From contig CM076660.1 of NCBI GenBank assembly GCA_038496675.1, positions 4,953,197 to 5,017,196 of the forward strand: DNA of 64,000 nt, given 5' to 3'. The notes under the pieces are model-generated. The model was not told the DNA's origin, made no database searches, and saw only the letters and a list, made by a program, of their open reading frames with translations. Below, one piece after another: positions 24,701-37,800 of this stretch (position 1 is the first letter of the stretch; each line of letters opens with the position of its first letter). Both the position numbers and the translations under genes were made by a program. The DNA comes from Rachycentron canadum (lineage: Eukaryota; Chordata; Actinopteri; Carangiformes; Rachycentridae).

Positions 24701-27700
24701 TGTAGGTTACCCAAAGCCCTCTATACAGTTTCCATTTGTTCCACACTCTGCTCTATAATGCATTAAAGAGCTGCAGAATCAGGGGAGGTGAGGAAATGCC
24801 ATGCATAAATGAAGAGGTTTACGTCACCTACAGCCATGATCCACAACAGTTCAATGTGAGAGAATTAATAAAGCATTGATACATTTTCAGTAATCAGACA
24901 GATGTGATTGGTGATTGTTTTCTCTGTCCTGGTAATGAAAACAATGGGAAACTGATAAAGGACCAAACCTCATGTGTGTTTTTTAGCTACTTATCATTAA
25001 TTTAGCCAAGTGTTGTGAGGTACACCAAATGATATGGTGCAGATGGATTCATGTTTACTGTGTTCATGAGAAGAGCCACGAATGGTATAACACACCCTTG
25101 TAGCATTTATGCCTTTTTTTGCCACCTGTGCTTTTCTCGTTTTTCAGCGCGGTGTTGAAATACGAGAAAAATATATAAATCATCATTTGCTGTTACACAA
25201 AACGAGGACATTTTTTGTTGTCAGTTGCTTATCAAAGATGTTCCCGTGGGTTTAAGTGCTTAAACACCAAACATACCATGTACTTGACTTCCTATTTGAA
25301 AAACAGAAATTCACAAGGTCTCCTTCAAGCAGCATCTGTAGTAAAGAGCACTTTAGTTCGAAATACGCAAATGCCAGAGGTTTTTGCATGTGATTTGTAA
25401 CCTTTTGAAGGCAATGCCAAGGTGAATGTAGCTCAAGAGGCTCTCTTCCTGTGACTCAGGATGTAGAAGTACCATAAAACTCACTTGTTTACTTTGACCT
25501 CATCAACCTGAAGGTAGAATAACCTTGATATGCGGTACAACCGTGTTTTCCCAAGCAAGAATGACAAGAAAGTTGAAGAATTATTTTATCAAAGAGGAAA
25601 AAAAACAGCTGTAGATTGTTTTTTTTTTTAAGGGGCAGTGGGGCATTTCTTCATCTCTAACCCTTGGCCCTCTGACCTTCCTTCTTTCCTGAGCTAAGAT
25701 CTGAAATGAAACTTGTGTTTATCATTCCTGGCCCTGCTGTTTCATCTCCACTGAGTTCTGTCATTGAGATAATAAGACTTTACGACACCCTTGAGGTATT
25801 CTTTGTCACTTGTTGGTCCCTCCTGTTGTTCATCAGTGCCTACTGAGGTACTGATCAGGGCTGAGTGATTTTCATTTTTGCTAATCAGAGCTGTCATCTA
25901 AATGTGTGCATCAGACTTACTTGCATTGCATATAAACAGCATATTCCTCTTTCCTGAAACAAATCACCCCCTGGACAGAGATTCCAGGAAGAGCTGCCGT
26001 TATTGTTCAGGAATTTGAGATTCACTCTCTTTGCACAGGCTAAAACAGTTTCCCAGTTTGTTTGCTTGATGTGATTAATGTGATGCATATTGGTATAAGT
26101 TAAGATCAAATCAGCAGCGTTGTATCGGAAATGAAGCTGCAAGTTGCTTTTATTCTGTAATTTAGAGATGTTTTCCACTGTCCCTCGCGTCTTTTATCTT
26201 TTTAATTTGTCATTTTCCTTGACTTGGCTTCTTATTTTCAGAAGACCTCATGTCATGTTGTTTTTGTTTTGTAATCAGATGAAAATTTCTTATTCTAATT
26301 CTGACTGAAGAACTTTGTACACAGCAAATGCAACATCAGAAATCAGACATTAATCGTGTCCATTTAACATCACCGTCACTGTGTATTAAATTCACTATAT
26401 TATAAAGTTAAAATATTAAAGTTCAAATGCTTCTCCCCTTCATCCTCTACTCCATGAAAGTGAGTTAGAAGTTCATATTTTTCAAACCAGTATGCTTCAC
26501 TGTTACTTCACTAGTAACTGAAACCTTCATTTAAATGCTTGAAATCCCATCAAGCCACACATGCTCCCTCCCGCATGAAGAATTTCCAAAGATCTTAATC
26601 AGTCAGAGAGGAAGTCAGTTGTCAGCGTCACTCTGCTGAGGTTGGTGTGTTTTGATGGTGGTGCAGTGCCACTCTGTGGCAGAGCTCTGATCAAGGGTAT
26701 GAACATGGGATTTACTGAAGAAACCAAATGAGCCAAATGAGGTCAATGAAACACCCAAAGAAAAAGGATAAAAAGATTAATGACATAAACAGAGAGGGTT
26801 GATTTCAAGATTTCCAGCTATCTAGAATATCGATTACAAGACACATTAACATGGATGTTTACGATTATTAATATCAATTAAACTTTATTATATAGTTATT
26901 AACTTTATATAATCTCAAATAATCTGTGTTTGCCGCTCCAGTCGTTAAACTCTATAAACTCAGCGTCTGTAAAATTTTTGTCATTCATCCAGTTTTTACA
27001 CGTTGAAATGACACTATTCACTCAACTGTGCCACTAATAGCAGATGTTTTCCCCACTGAGGGTGTCTCATCGGTGACTGGCTTTTGGCAAGTCCCTGGTT
27101 TTAAAAAACAAAAAACAACAAACTGTCAGGTTTGCTCAAACCATGAAGCTGCACAAGAGTCCCCAGGAATCCTTAAGGTCATATGAGATAGTCATTAGAG
27201 AGTGAGGATGTGTCCCAGTTCTTTAACACAAACTTATTCTAAGCAGGTTAAGAGTGTGTAACGTTTTCAAACTGGAAAACTGACAAACTGATTTATACTC
27301 AAAGAAGACAGTATGCATGCTGATGATTGATGATTGACATAATGAAATGCAGATAGGATGCATTGGATGAAAACAGTTTGCAGGTGGCAGTGAGAATGAT
27401 TTTGGAAAACCACAAAATTATAAATTTTAATTAATGTCTGTCAGTGCACGTATTCCTTCAGAAAACAAAGCATTTTTATTTTTTATACTGACTTTAAGAC
27501 ATACACGAGACTATTAGTATATAGTAGATGATTTGTTCAATTAGTTTGTGTGTAGCTTGAGGGTTGTGGTTCAGAAACACTAATGGTGAGATGACAGCTG
27601 AGCAGAACCACTGAATGTGTTGCAGAAACGCAGAGGCAGATTGTATAGCAGTAGTGAGGTGATGCTGCAGTCTCCAGTGAGGGCAGCTGATGTTTGACAT

Positions 27701-29120
27701 ATCTGGCCTGTTTTACACCTCAGTTGTAACTGGAATCAAACCATCTGTCCTCTCTGTCTATTTTATGAGCATGTTACTCCTCAAAACTGTCTGTCTTCCT
27801 CTGTAGAGGATAAACAGTTTGTTCCTCTGCGATATGTTGTGCCAAACATTTGGGGTTTATTTTTCGGTCTCGGCAATGTAGAGATCTGATTAATCCTCAC
27901 TGCACTTCAGTGCAAAGAGAAGGCTCTTTTGATTTTTTAAGTATGTGGTCCCTCTGGTGAAATAAGTGTTGCCTCACTCTGTTGAGTGTCAAAATGCTTT
28001 TAACTCGTCTTCAACAGTTTTCTGCGGTTTCATTTAGATTTGACCACATTATGTGTCAGTGTAGATATGTTAAACCTCATTTTACACCCATTTCCCTCAA
28101 TTTCATCCTAACATAATTGGTATCTTTAGAAACTTCTGGCTTTTATGAGAATTAAAATACGTTTCTGTGTGTTTAAACATCGTTTACAACATGATTTTGT
28201 AAAGGTAGAGCCACCAATGGGTCAGGCAGAGTTTCAAAGGTTAAAAAGAACAGTCTGTATGCAAGTTATGCATCCCAGTCAGTAGTCACTGTTTGACTGT
28301 CCCTTTCAGTGCTATAATGTTATGTAAATTAACTGCCAATATGAAGGTTTTTCATCCATGTACTAGTACATAAACGTGGCAGATTGCTTGTGCTGGACAG
28401 TAACCACTTATTGATTTCTTGGGAATGTGTGGCTTTCAGTGAAATTGAGGCTTATCACATGCAGCCTGTTATCAGCAGTCTTCTGGGGAACTGGCTCAGT
28501 ACTGTACCTGACAAGCCTGTAAAGAGAAATGTTGTCTAGTCCATCCTGACACATAGATTTGTGCTTTCTATCTCGGTGAGCACTCAGAGTGAACCCCCCC
28601 CCAGCACTGAATGCATGCCTCATGATTTATTGCGCCTGTTAAAATGCAAATGAAGGGATGGGCAGAGGAAAAACAAGTGTTGTCTGCTCAACTTTAGTCA
28701 CCTGTAAGTACACAGAGCTGGCACACTCATGCTGCTTTGACACACCAAACAAAGGAAATTAAGGATTGTGCACAACAGTGCAGCCAAAAAGAGGAGGATG
28801 GTCATTTCAATTAAATGTCTAGATTGACCAGGGGCTCTGCTTTTGGGTGTGTATTCCTCAAACAAAAGCAGCAGGCACAGACATAACATGTTTGTGGGGT
28901 GTTATAAAATAGTCATTATCAGTCATTGTGTAGCCTGTAGCATAGCGGCTGTCTGCAGGATCTACCATTTACACAAATGCATGTGCTATGGACAGCCAAA
29001 TGTTTACAGGATTCACTTCAAAGGCCACGAGAACTGTCGCCATCATCCAAACTAATTTGTGTCCATTGGGTGTTTAATGGTGCATTCAGGCATTGCTTGT
29101 CAACTCATAAAGTCTAGACA

Positions 29121-29208
29121 TTTTACATGTCACTGGTAAATGTGTCACATAAACTGGACCAATCAAAAAGTAATAACAGGTTGTAAATAACAGCAGCCAG
29201 GGGTTAAA
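29121..29208 (+). repeat. dispersed repeat, copy 1
   Basis: About 88 bp resemble 40641-40729 in the same orientation. Shared blocks include tcactggtaaatgt, aactggaccaat and tgtaaata, with similar spacing. The second copy lies in the ncam1 3' UTR. The family is not identified. Confidence 0.75.
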
Positions 29209-30811
29209 CCTATCAACAACATGGGCGCACAAATACAAATACATCACTTATTGCTGGTCCTGAATGTGCTAATACATTTTGTTTGTTTGTGTTTTCATTC
29301 ATTCTTAGTTTAAGCAGTGAAAACATGTTGCAATCTGTGGTGAGGTCACTATCCACATGAGTTCTTACTGGAGAAACATATATGTCATTACTGATAAAGA
29401 TAATCCTTAAGCTGCAAAGTGCTCACCTTCTACTTAGATGCTCTGAGGAGCCCTTGATCCTTAACAGACACTGGTGTGTAATAGCCACTGTCTTTACAGC
29501 CTTAAAGCCTCACTAACCAATATAAGATGCACCAGAATCCTTCTTGTCTCAGTGGATTATTAACAGACTGTCTGCATTGTAGGAAAAAAACTGGTTTAAT
29601 ACAAACAGGTAATATCTTGTGATGATGAATCAATAATTTAGGGAAATATAAGGCAATATTAGACTCTAAATAAAAGGCAAGTCTACACCTGGTTCTATCT
29701 TGATGTTGTCCACTCATGGGACAACAGAAGCTGCATTTCTGCAACCCACTGTACAACGTGGGTAAGTTCAGAAAGATTTGGCTTCGTGCAGAGGTCCTCT
29801 GACATCAAGGGAGCAACAGTCTAGTGACAATGAATCACAGTTATCTTGATTCCTCCATGAAATAGAAGCAACAGTTGTTTCCTACTTCAGGTCCCTTAAA
29901 ACTACTTAAAAAAAATTCTCTGTCACCCAGTTCTGTGTTATAGCCTAAATGGGAACCTACTTCATGCACCAATGCCCAGTGCAGACAAGCAGGATATGAT
30001 TGTATATAACTAGGATTTGACAGGATCACAACGATGTACATCAATTACTATGAGTCTTTGAATAAGCTTTGTAATACAAATGTTTTTCTGTTTGGTATAT
30101 TGTGGTAAGTAGCTTGTTGTTTTGTCCTTATGAAATTAAATGAAAATCTAGCCCCAGAGTCAAATGTTTGAATGAGTTAAGTCACTTCTCAACTGCAACA
30201 AACCATTTCTAAATCTTGTAATAACCTAACTGAGGTCACCAAGCATTTTAGCTTTTTTGTTTTTAGTTAAAATACATTTGCAAGTTTCATACAAAGATGG
30301 AAATTTGGCTACCATTTATTATAACATCTCATCAAACATCAGAACGAGTAACTAGATCTGAGTCTAGTCCTGAAATGTAAAGCTGCAAAGCCTGAACTGC
30401 TTTGGACCTCCAAATCCTGTTTATTCCATCCTGTCTATAAACTGCATTTGCATTTGTTTATGTAGAATAATCTTAGTGAGAAAATAACCTGCGTTTGCAC
30501 TTTGACCTCAAAATGGAATTAAAAATGTGATGACTGCTTGTGTATGTTGAGATAAATGGCTGCTAGGGTCCAGATAACCCTGTTGGACCTTTGTTTTTCG
30601 GGGGGCAACTAAAACTGGTTTATGAATCACATCATCTATAATGACAGTTGTTTTTTTTGTTTTTTTTTTTCAAAAGAGAAAAAAATGTTAAGACTGTTTC
30701 CCTGTGCTATATTCATGAAATGAATTCCAGTGACCTGCCTGAAAATCTTTGGTAAGAACATGGATATTTACTTTCTGCTTTAATTTAAAGCAATGCTTCC
30801 CAATGTGTGAG

Positions 30812-30819
30812 TTATATAT

Positions 30820-30859
<40 letters not shown>
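30812..30859. repeat. (TA)n microsatellite
   Basis: TA dinucleotide tract with one short interruption, in intron DNA. Confidence 0.95.
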
Positions 30860-30861
<2 letters not shown>

Positions 30862-31834
30862 GACAGTCCTTGGGCTCTACTATGTCATGAAATTTGGATT
30901 ACCTAGATTTTTTTTTACTTATTTATTCATTTATTTTACACAAAAGTTTTTTGAAAACACTATAATGCCACAAAGAGTAAATCCCTGCATTTTTCATTTT
31001 GTTTAATTTATAGCCAAACCTTAGCAGCTCTAGCATATTAATATGGTTTAGCACAAATTTGCAGACAATATATCCTAACCCCTGTCACCTAGAAATTTTT
31101 TTTTTTTTACTACTAAATTACGGAAAGCCAAACAAATGCCACTGAGTACAATAATTTAGCACGTTGTTTCAACCCTGCCAGCAATTATGTTTCCCTCCAA
31201 ATGTAACTGGTTTATAAGTGTAATTTCTCAGTGACAATGACTTTTACAAATGACTTTGCTGATCCCCTGGCTTTTCCTCTGGCACAAACAGCTACAGGAT
31301 GGATGGCCGTGTAATTTGGTCGACATTCACAGATGGTTTTCACGTCAGAAAAATCTTAATAGTCTTGAAATAACATGTCACAAGTCTGTTATGTGAGGCC
31401 TGTGACAAGCAAACCAGGTTAGCATGAAGGATTAGCACCACAATTTAATATAGTATGTGATCTATATGTCGTATACTATCATCCACGACTTATTTAAGAA
31501 ACTCTAATAGAACTCTAGATGTTTTTTACATCTACTTTTTCTTCACATACTGGTTTAGATGTGTGTTTTTTTTTTTTTTTCAATCTTTGGAAATTTGTGA
31601 TTGTGTGTGAAATTGAACAGTTCAAGTGTGTCGGCCATGATGACTTTCAAGAGTAAATATCAAGTTGCTGTAATGAAAGCGGAGATGAGGGTTTTGTTGT
31701 GTTTCAGCATATTAGTTCTCTTGTGGCTCTGACATGGTTTACCTCCAAATTCCTTCGGAGAAGATACGACACACTTGAGGTCTTGACAACTGAAACCTGA
31801 AGCAGTTTATTAAAAGCTTGACTGCATTCCTCAT

Positions 31835-31977
31835 CATCTCTCTCCCTCTCTCTTTCTAACTTCCTATCCCCTTTTCCTTCATGTTAAACCCTTTTCTCTC
31901 TCCTAACTCCTCTTCTCCCCCCTCTCTTTCCTGCCTATTTTGCTTGTGTATCCCCTCTCCCTGTCCTTGCCCGTCAG
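31835..31977 (+). promoter_or_regulatory. ncam1: extended pyrimidine tract before the transmembrane exon
   Basis: About 140 nt are almost entirely C and T (tctctccctctctctttc and similar blocks) up to the acceptor gtcag. This is far longer than a basal polypyrimidine tract. Such tracts can bind PTB-type splicing repressors; regulation is an inference from the sequence and from the known alternative use of this exon against the GPI exon. Confidence 0.55.
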
Positions 31978-32185
31978 ACGCCACGGACAGTGTCTCAGGC
32001 CTCGGCACTGGAGCCATCGTAGGCATCCTCATTGTTGTCTTTTTCCTGCTGTTGGTGGGCGTGGACGTCACCTGCTACTTCCTCAACAAGTGTGGACTCC
32101 TCATGTGTATTGCTGTTAACTTCTGTGGGAAGGCCGGCCCTGGTGCCAAGACCAAGGACATTGAGGAGGGCAAGGCAGCATTCAC
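31978..32185 (+). CDS. ncam1: ncam1 exon: transmembrane segment and juxtamembrane tail
   Basis: A 208-nt exon, phase 1 in and 2 out, donor gtaagt. It reads DATDSVSGLGTG, then the hydrophobic span AIVGILIVVFFLLLVGVDVT, then CYFLNKCGLLMCIAVNFCGK, AGPGAKTKDIEEGKAAF. Mammalian NCAM1 has STGAIVGILIVIFVLLLVVVDITCYFLNKCG at the same place. Four cysteines just inside the membrane correspond to the palmitoylated cysteines that place NCAM in lipid rafts. The exon serves both the 140- and 180-kDa forms. An extended pyrimidine tract precedes it. Confidence 0.97.
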
Positions 32186-33381
32186 GTAAGTGAACATCAT
32201 CACCTTAAACCTTAACAGTGTTTTAAAGCTGCACCAATCAATATTTTTGATATAATCACTGGAACAAATTGCTGTGTTCAATGTGAAAAGATTTGCAAAC
32301 AGCAATGAATCTCTGTTTGCCATCACTTACATGAAGCTTTTGTTTTCAAAAGGCTCTGATAAACCCACTGCCTTTCAAATGTGGCAAATAAAGCAGAGCT
32401 AAAATGAAAGCAAATGTTGGACACAAATGTGGCTCCAGATGAACACTAATGTTGCTCTGTGTCTGTAAAGCAACTTGAAGCTTCTAAGGTGCCAACATAA
32501 AAAGATTAAATGTGACTTTCCTTCACAACTTCCTGTACTGAGATCATTTTCTACTACTTACTACTTAAAATATTAAAATATATTAAAATGTCTCACTGCT
32601 GCAGCTGATTTCAGTCACCTCTGTTTGACTTCCTGCCTTTCCAGATGATAGCACATGGAAGCTTAAACCATGTTTTGAGGACTAAGTTCAACTGCTGTAT
32701 TTGCATAGCCGTTTTTATTGACAGTGGCATGTTACATTGAAAGCAAATAGCAAGTGTTAACAGTCAATTACACAGTACTTTATTTAACATATTAGTGTAA
32801 ATATGAAATGAAGTTTCAGCATGTTAGCCTGCGTTTGATCAAACATTTGGTTCAATATATTAAACTGACTGTCATCATTCCAGCTATGAACTTCAGAACG
32901 CAGCACAACAAATACATATTTTAACTCAAAAGCTCTCTGAGATAGATTTATTGGGAGTGATACATGATATGTACACAGCTGATGTCTTACCTTAGATCTA
33001 AACACGTCACCCCCCAGCAAGCAAACACTTTAAAGCTTAGCTTATTCAGAGAGCAGTGTGATGATAACAGACAAGGCCCCAGGGGAAACCTACAATCAGA
33101 GCCTGCAGGTGGATGCAGGTGGAGGATGTTCAGATGTTGGAATGAGAGTGTGAGAGTTTGACAGCTTAAAGAAGCATGTTTTACCCCATTTACTACGAGT
33201 CATATCTGTTTCATATTGATACTGATCACTTGAATGTTTCCTAAAATAGATCAAAATGAGTGGGTGTTGCAGGACTAAATAGTTCCTGTGCGCGTGTGTG
33301 AGTGTCGAGATGCCCATTTGACCTAACATAGTGAATGTCTATCTGTCACCGTCTTATCTTGCTAATTCCATCTCACAACAG
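32186..33381 (+). other. ncam1: intron between transmembrane and first cytoplasmic exon
   Basis: A 1.2-kb intron. Sequence from about 32215 to 32500 (ttttaaagctgcaccaatca onward, with ccagatgaacactaatgttg) looks like a diverged copy of a common teleost interspersed repeat, at low confidence. No exon was recognised. Confidence 0.75.
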
Positions 33382-33498
33382 GAAAGATGAGTCTAAGGAG
33401 CCCATTGTTGAGGTGAGAGCAGAGGAAGAACACACCCCAAACCAAGAAGGAGGGGGTCCCACTGAGCCCAACGAGACCACACCCTTGACAGAACCTGA
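33382..33498 (+). CDS. ncam1: ncam1 exon: shared cytoplasmic segment
   Basis: A 117-nt exon, phase 2-2, after cacaacag and before gtgagt. It reads KDESKEPIVEVRAEEEHTPN, followed by QEGGGPTEPNETTPLTEPE. The mammalian exon encodes KDESKEPIVEVRTEEERTPN and HTEPNETTPLTEPE, so both sequence and layout agree. The acidic tail segment is common to the 140- and 180-kDa forms and takes part in intracellular signalling. From here splicing goes either to 34382 (180 form) or directly to 39241 (140 form); both acceptors restore the same frame. Confidence 0.97.
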
Positions 33499-34381
33499 GT
33501 GAGTAGGCGAAGGAACAGCACCACTTCCCCCGTTGAGGGGGGGTCGGGTCCCAGATTTACAGTATCTGCATAAAGAGATGAATCTCAGTGAGAAATAATT
33601 TTCAAGACTTATCTGCACATATCCAGGTGTATGATGAGGGAAATTTATGATATGAGTTCAAACATGCTGTACCTACAGTACAGCATAGTTTGGTCCATTT
33701 TGACTCATCTATGAAATTTGACTTTAAAAGGTCAAACTCAACAGTATTTTGTGAATCCCTGACTCAGAATATTCCCGGTAAAGTGTTGATTTACACAACT
33801 GTGCGTCACACTTGAATCGTTTAAATTTAAGGCTGAGAGGCCTAAAGGTAATTAATAATAATTAATAATAGCTATAAAATCACCACTGTAGACTGTTATA
33901 GTTTAGGACAGAACCTTGTAGTAACCCTGCAGTCCCTACAGAAACCTGTGTTCATCTTTTCATGCCAAAGTTGAGCAGAGTCAAATCTAGTCCTAACAGG
34001 TTTTGACAAGGCATTTATTTCAGACCAACAAACACTGGCTTCCCCTTGTTCCTTGCTTTAATCTGAAAATCATATTAGCATCGTAATCCTGAAACTCCCA
34101 CACTCTTTCTGTAGTTTATTTTTGTTTTGTTTACCCCTCCACAGATATTTTGTTGCTAACATTTTGATGGTGTAGATTTTACTTTTTACTTTTTTACACT
34201 ACAGCACAGTAGTACTCACTCTGCCTTGTTTATGCCCTGACCTGCACTCTCCCTCTACCCCCTTATTTCTCTTGTTGTCCTTTTTCTTTCTTTCCCTCAC
34301 TTTTCTGGTGGCTCTATGCTGTGTCCACTCCCCACCCCTCCCTGTCCTCCCTTGTTTGTCCTGCTCCTCCCCACCAAACAG
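33499..34381 (+). other. ncam1: intron before the 180-kDa-form exon, with long pyrimidine tract
   Basis: An 883-nt intron. Its last 140 or so nt (about 34238-34378) are strongly pyrimidine-rich, with blocks such as ctctccctctacccc and cctccctgtcctcc, ending at ccaaacag. This resembles the tract before the transmembrane exon and fits a regulated acceptor. Confidence 0.8.
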
Positions 34382-34843
34382 GCCTGCTGCTGCAGACACC
34401 ACCTCCACAGTGGTAAACTTGCTCCCCTCCACTGCCACTAACTCAGTTACTGAGAGCTTTAGCACGGCGCAGAGCAGTCCTGCTAGCGAGAGCACTACGC
34501 TTACCACCAGCGCCTCCAGCCCAACCAAAGTGGCCCCTGCCAAGTCCTCCCCCCAAAACTGTCCTGTTGCCCAGTCCAGTTCGCTTAAAGCTAACACCCA
34601 ACCTGATGTCGGGCCCCTGGTCGACCTGAGTGACACACCCAAAGTCCCCCCCTCATCCAACCCAGTGCCCTCTGTCTCAGAGCCAGTCAGCCCTCCCTCT
34701 GCTAATGCTGAGGGTCCACAGAGCCAGTGTGACCCAGTCAAAGCCCCTGACAGCACTCAGAATAAGGACTTACAAGTAGATGGCCCGACCAAGGATGCTC
34801 CCAATGCCCTGTGCGCAGACTCAACCACACCGGCTCAAAATGA
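34382..34843 (+). CDS. ncam1: ncam1 alternative exon specific to the 180-kDa form
   Basis: A 462-nt exon (154 codons), phase 2-2, open throughout. It starts PAAADTTSTVVNLL and is very rich in Ser, Thr, Pro and Ala (STTLTTSASSPTKVAPAKSS; PPSSNPVPSVSEPVSPPSAN), ending STTPAQN. Position, phase and composition match mammalian NCAM1 exon 18, which lengthens the tail in mature neurons and links NCAM-180 to the spectrin cytoskeleton. The mammalian exon is about 267 codons, so this one is markedly shorter. I placed the end at GA-gtatga, the only phase-2 GT with reasonable consensus; it is a weak donor. The frame stays open to a stop at 34905-34907, so retention of the intron would give a different C-terminus. 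Confidence 0.85.
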
Positions 34844-37800
34844 GTATGAACACTTCCATTTCCACATTCCTCAACTTGCTACCTCTATTATAGAAGCATC
34901 CCAATAACCCACCAGTCTACCATTTGTAGAGGAAAAATTCACCCTAAAATGAGAATGCAGTGGTTTTGGTGTCAAACCCCACATGCACAATTTTGTACCA
35001 GTGAGATATATTGCTAGGAATAGGTCAAATATATTAAACGTTGGTCCCATCTGTCACTGTCTCTAGAGTTTAGAAATTATTTTCTGAAAATGTATTTTGT
35101 GACTTTCAGTCAAATGTTCTGATATATTCTTTCGTGTATTTTTTGGAATTTGAAAATGGTTAAGGACAAAATGAAACAGCTGAATTAACTGGCCTTGCAT
35201 TCATTTTATTGGAAAACTGAAAAGCTTACCTGAACATAAAAACGGGGTGAAAGCCTCGAACAGTCATGTGTCTTAGATCAAGACATTTCATCTTCATTAC
35301 ATTGTAAAGGAGCTTAAGTGTGCACAAAAGTGACATTAAAATAACAGCAAATGTGTTAGTCCTCGGGACTTTCATCTATGCTTTTCAGCACTGCTGCCTT
35401 TCAGTAGATTTTGACAATGTTGTCTGGTCACCCACTGAAAGTATGTTTGGCTGTGGGCTTGGCACCACTGTAGAAATATTGTAGGAAGAGATCCAGAGGC
35501 AGAGATACCCGTGTCTCTGCCAACAGCAGCCTCATTATACCTGAATGAATGCAGCCAGAAATCTAATTGCAGTTTGAAAGGGGACCATAGCTGTGATTGC
35601 AGACATGCCCCGATTTTCAAAAGCTGGGTGGCCATCCAGTGATACCATGTTATCACCCACCCATCTTTTATTGACTCTTTTTATTATATCAGAAAATATA
35701 ACGTTAAAGTAAAAATAAATAAGGTCGGGGAAGAGAAACAGGGAACACAAAACAAATATATTTGTATCACCGGATTGTTTCTGATTGATGATCACTGTAG
35801 GAACATTTAAGGGTGAAATTTTCCTTTAAGTATGCCAAATGTTGGCCATGCAGGTAACTGACACAGAAGAAAAGGATCTACTGGGATGCCACCAGCATGT
35901 CTGTCTTCACTCAACCACCACCTCCATCCTCTGCTTGTTCGTTTGCTGTCATACAGCCTCTTCATATTTCACCTAAGTTTCATCTCTATGATAAACCAGT
36001 GCCTGCATCATCATGGGCAACACGTAGCTGAATGATGTAACCACCTTATTCACCTTCCAGGTCATCCACCAACACTTGCATGAGTATAAGCCGTACCTCC
36101 AGGATTCACGCACTAGCATATATCAAGAATAAATCCATATAAGGGATAAATCCAGTTTATATTGTGCATTATATTAATTTTATAGTTACGGTCATTATTC
36201 TAACAATAATAATTCCACACAGTTAAAAGCTGAGATCATGGGACATGGAGGACATTGCTTAAAAAAGGGTCGGGTGATCAGACAGTTTTATTAATCTTCG
36301 AGTAAACACACTGGCAGTTAAAATAATATATAACTCCACTATGAAAGAGTCGAGAGATACTGTATTTATTTTGTGGGGAATGATTACAGTACATGTCTTG
36401 TGCAGGGGTGAATGAACTTGTTCAAGTAAACTAAATACTTGTGACAAAGTGACCTCCAGCAAGCACCACACTGTTGTTCAGTGTCCTTTTCAATTTGATA
36501 AAGGATAATAGATGTTGAAGGCAAAAAAAAAAAAAAAATCTCCCTGAGACAACTCTGTTTCGTGTTTTAATTCCTGTCTTATACCAGTGGTACTGTAACG
36601 GGTTACCATTTGGAGGATTTTCCCCCAAGAGTTTGCAGATGTTGCTGATCCCTGACAGCCTGTGAGGATAATGAGAGAGCTATGGCAGAAGATGAATTGC
36701 AGAGACTTACTGACAATCACTCCTCACTCTCTCTCCCCCATCTCATACTTTGCTCACTTGGATGGGCAGAAGAAGATGTCAGTGATGGAGTATGGGGAGT
36801 TGAGAGCTAGTTAGAAGCAGGGCTCTTGTCAGCTCAACATCACCTTGATATAACCAAAATTGTCATAGGGGGGATTTTTCTTCATGACTCTCTGACAGAG
36901 CTGAAGCACAGCTTTCCCACTGATCTATGTGGTGATCCTTCTTCAGCATTCCAACACTGAAATGTCTTGTCATGCCTCTTGTGGATTTATTGGATTTCTG
37001 AGTGGTGCTCTCCTCCTTAGGACCCATTTTTCTTTCATGAGTAGAAAAGTATCTTTAAAGACTATTTCCATAGCCTATAGAATCAAAACAGCAGGCCTCA
37101 ATTCAGTTTGCTTCAATTAGTACAACTTTGAATTACTTTAAATGCTTCAAGAGAACAATGACCATAGAAAGGTGCAAATTAGGGACACTGGTTGTAAGAG
37201 CAATGAACTTCTATGGAAGTGATGTAGTGCTCATGGAGTTGAAGGTGGCATAGCTATAGATAGTGCAGCATGAAAGAGCATCACCGTTTACAGGTCAGAC
37301 ACCTGAGCCAGTTGGTTATAGAAGAGACTATTGAACATGGGTTCTCTGACTCTGTACGACTTGTAGATGTGGGGTGCTATCACTTGTTGACAGTCAGTTA
37401 AAGTCTGTGTAAACCTAATTTCATAGATTCAGGCTGAATACAGAATGAGAATAACATGCTGAGAACATTTAAAGGTAAAATGTTTGCAGGCTGAGACAGA
37501 TGAGTGAAGTCAGCCCACAGGTTAAAGCCAGTTCAAAAAGTAACATCCAACGGGCAGAATCATTTTAACTTTATAGAGTGAAGATTGACCCTGACATGAG
37601 TTTAGTATAGATATTGCAAAGTCATTTCAACTGATGTTGCTTTGGTTGAAATTTTATCCAAGTTCCTGTATTTGAGGGGACTTGTGTATTCATGTGCTGT
37701 GAGGATAATCATCTCTATTGCACAACTTTATAAAAGATGAAGGTGAACACAGATAGGTTTGAGGTTTAAACTGGGGAAGTTGCAATATATTCTGATAGCA

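Larger units (their letters stand above)
16549..31977 (+). other. ncam1: 15.4-kb intron between FnIII-2 and transmembrane exons
   Basis: In mammals the GPI-anchor terminal exon lies in this interval. I found no phase-1 exon with a convincing small-residue cleavage site, short hydrophobic tail and stop. Two pyrimidine-associated candidates (19857 and 22216) are discussed elsewhere and are weak. Visible contents are teleost repeat fragments (17216-17300, 17385-17470), a T30 run, a TA microsatellite and one member of a dispersed repeat pair (29121-29208). The last 140 nt are an extended pyrimidine tract. Confidence 0.8.

Noticed and set aside
34199..34756. Minus-strand open frame of 185 residues
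   Set aside because: It is the antisense shadow of the Ser/Thr/Pro-rich NCAM-180 exon.
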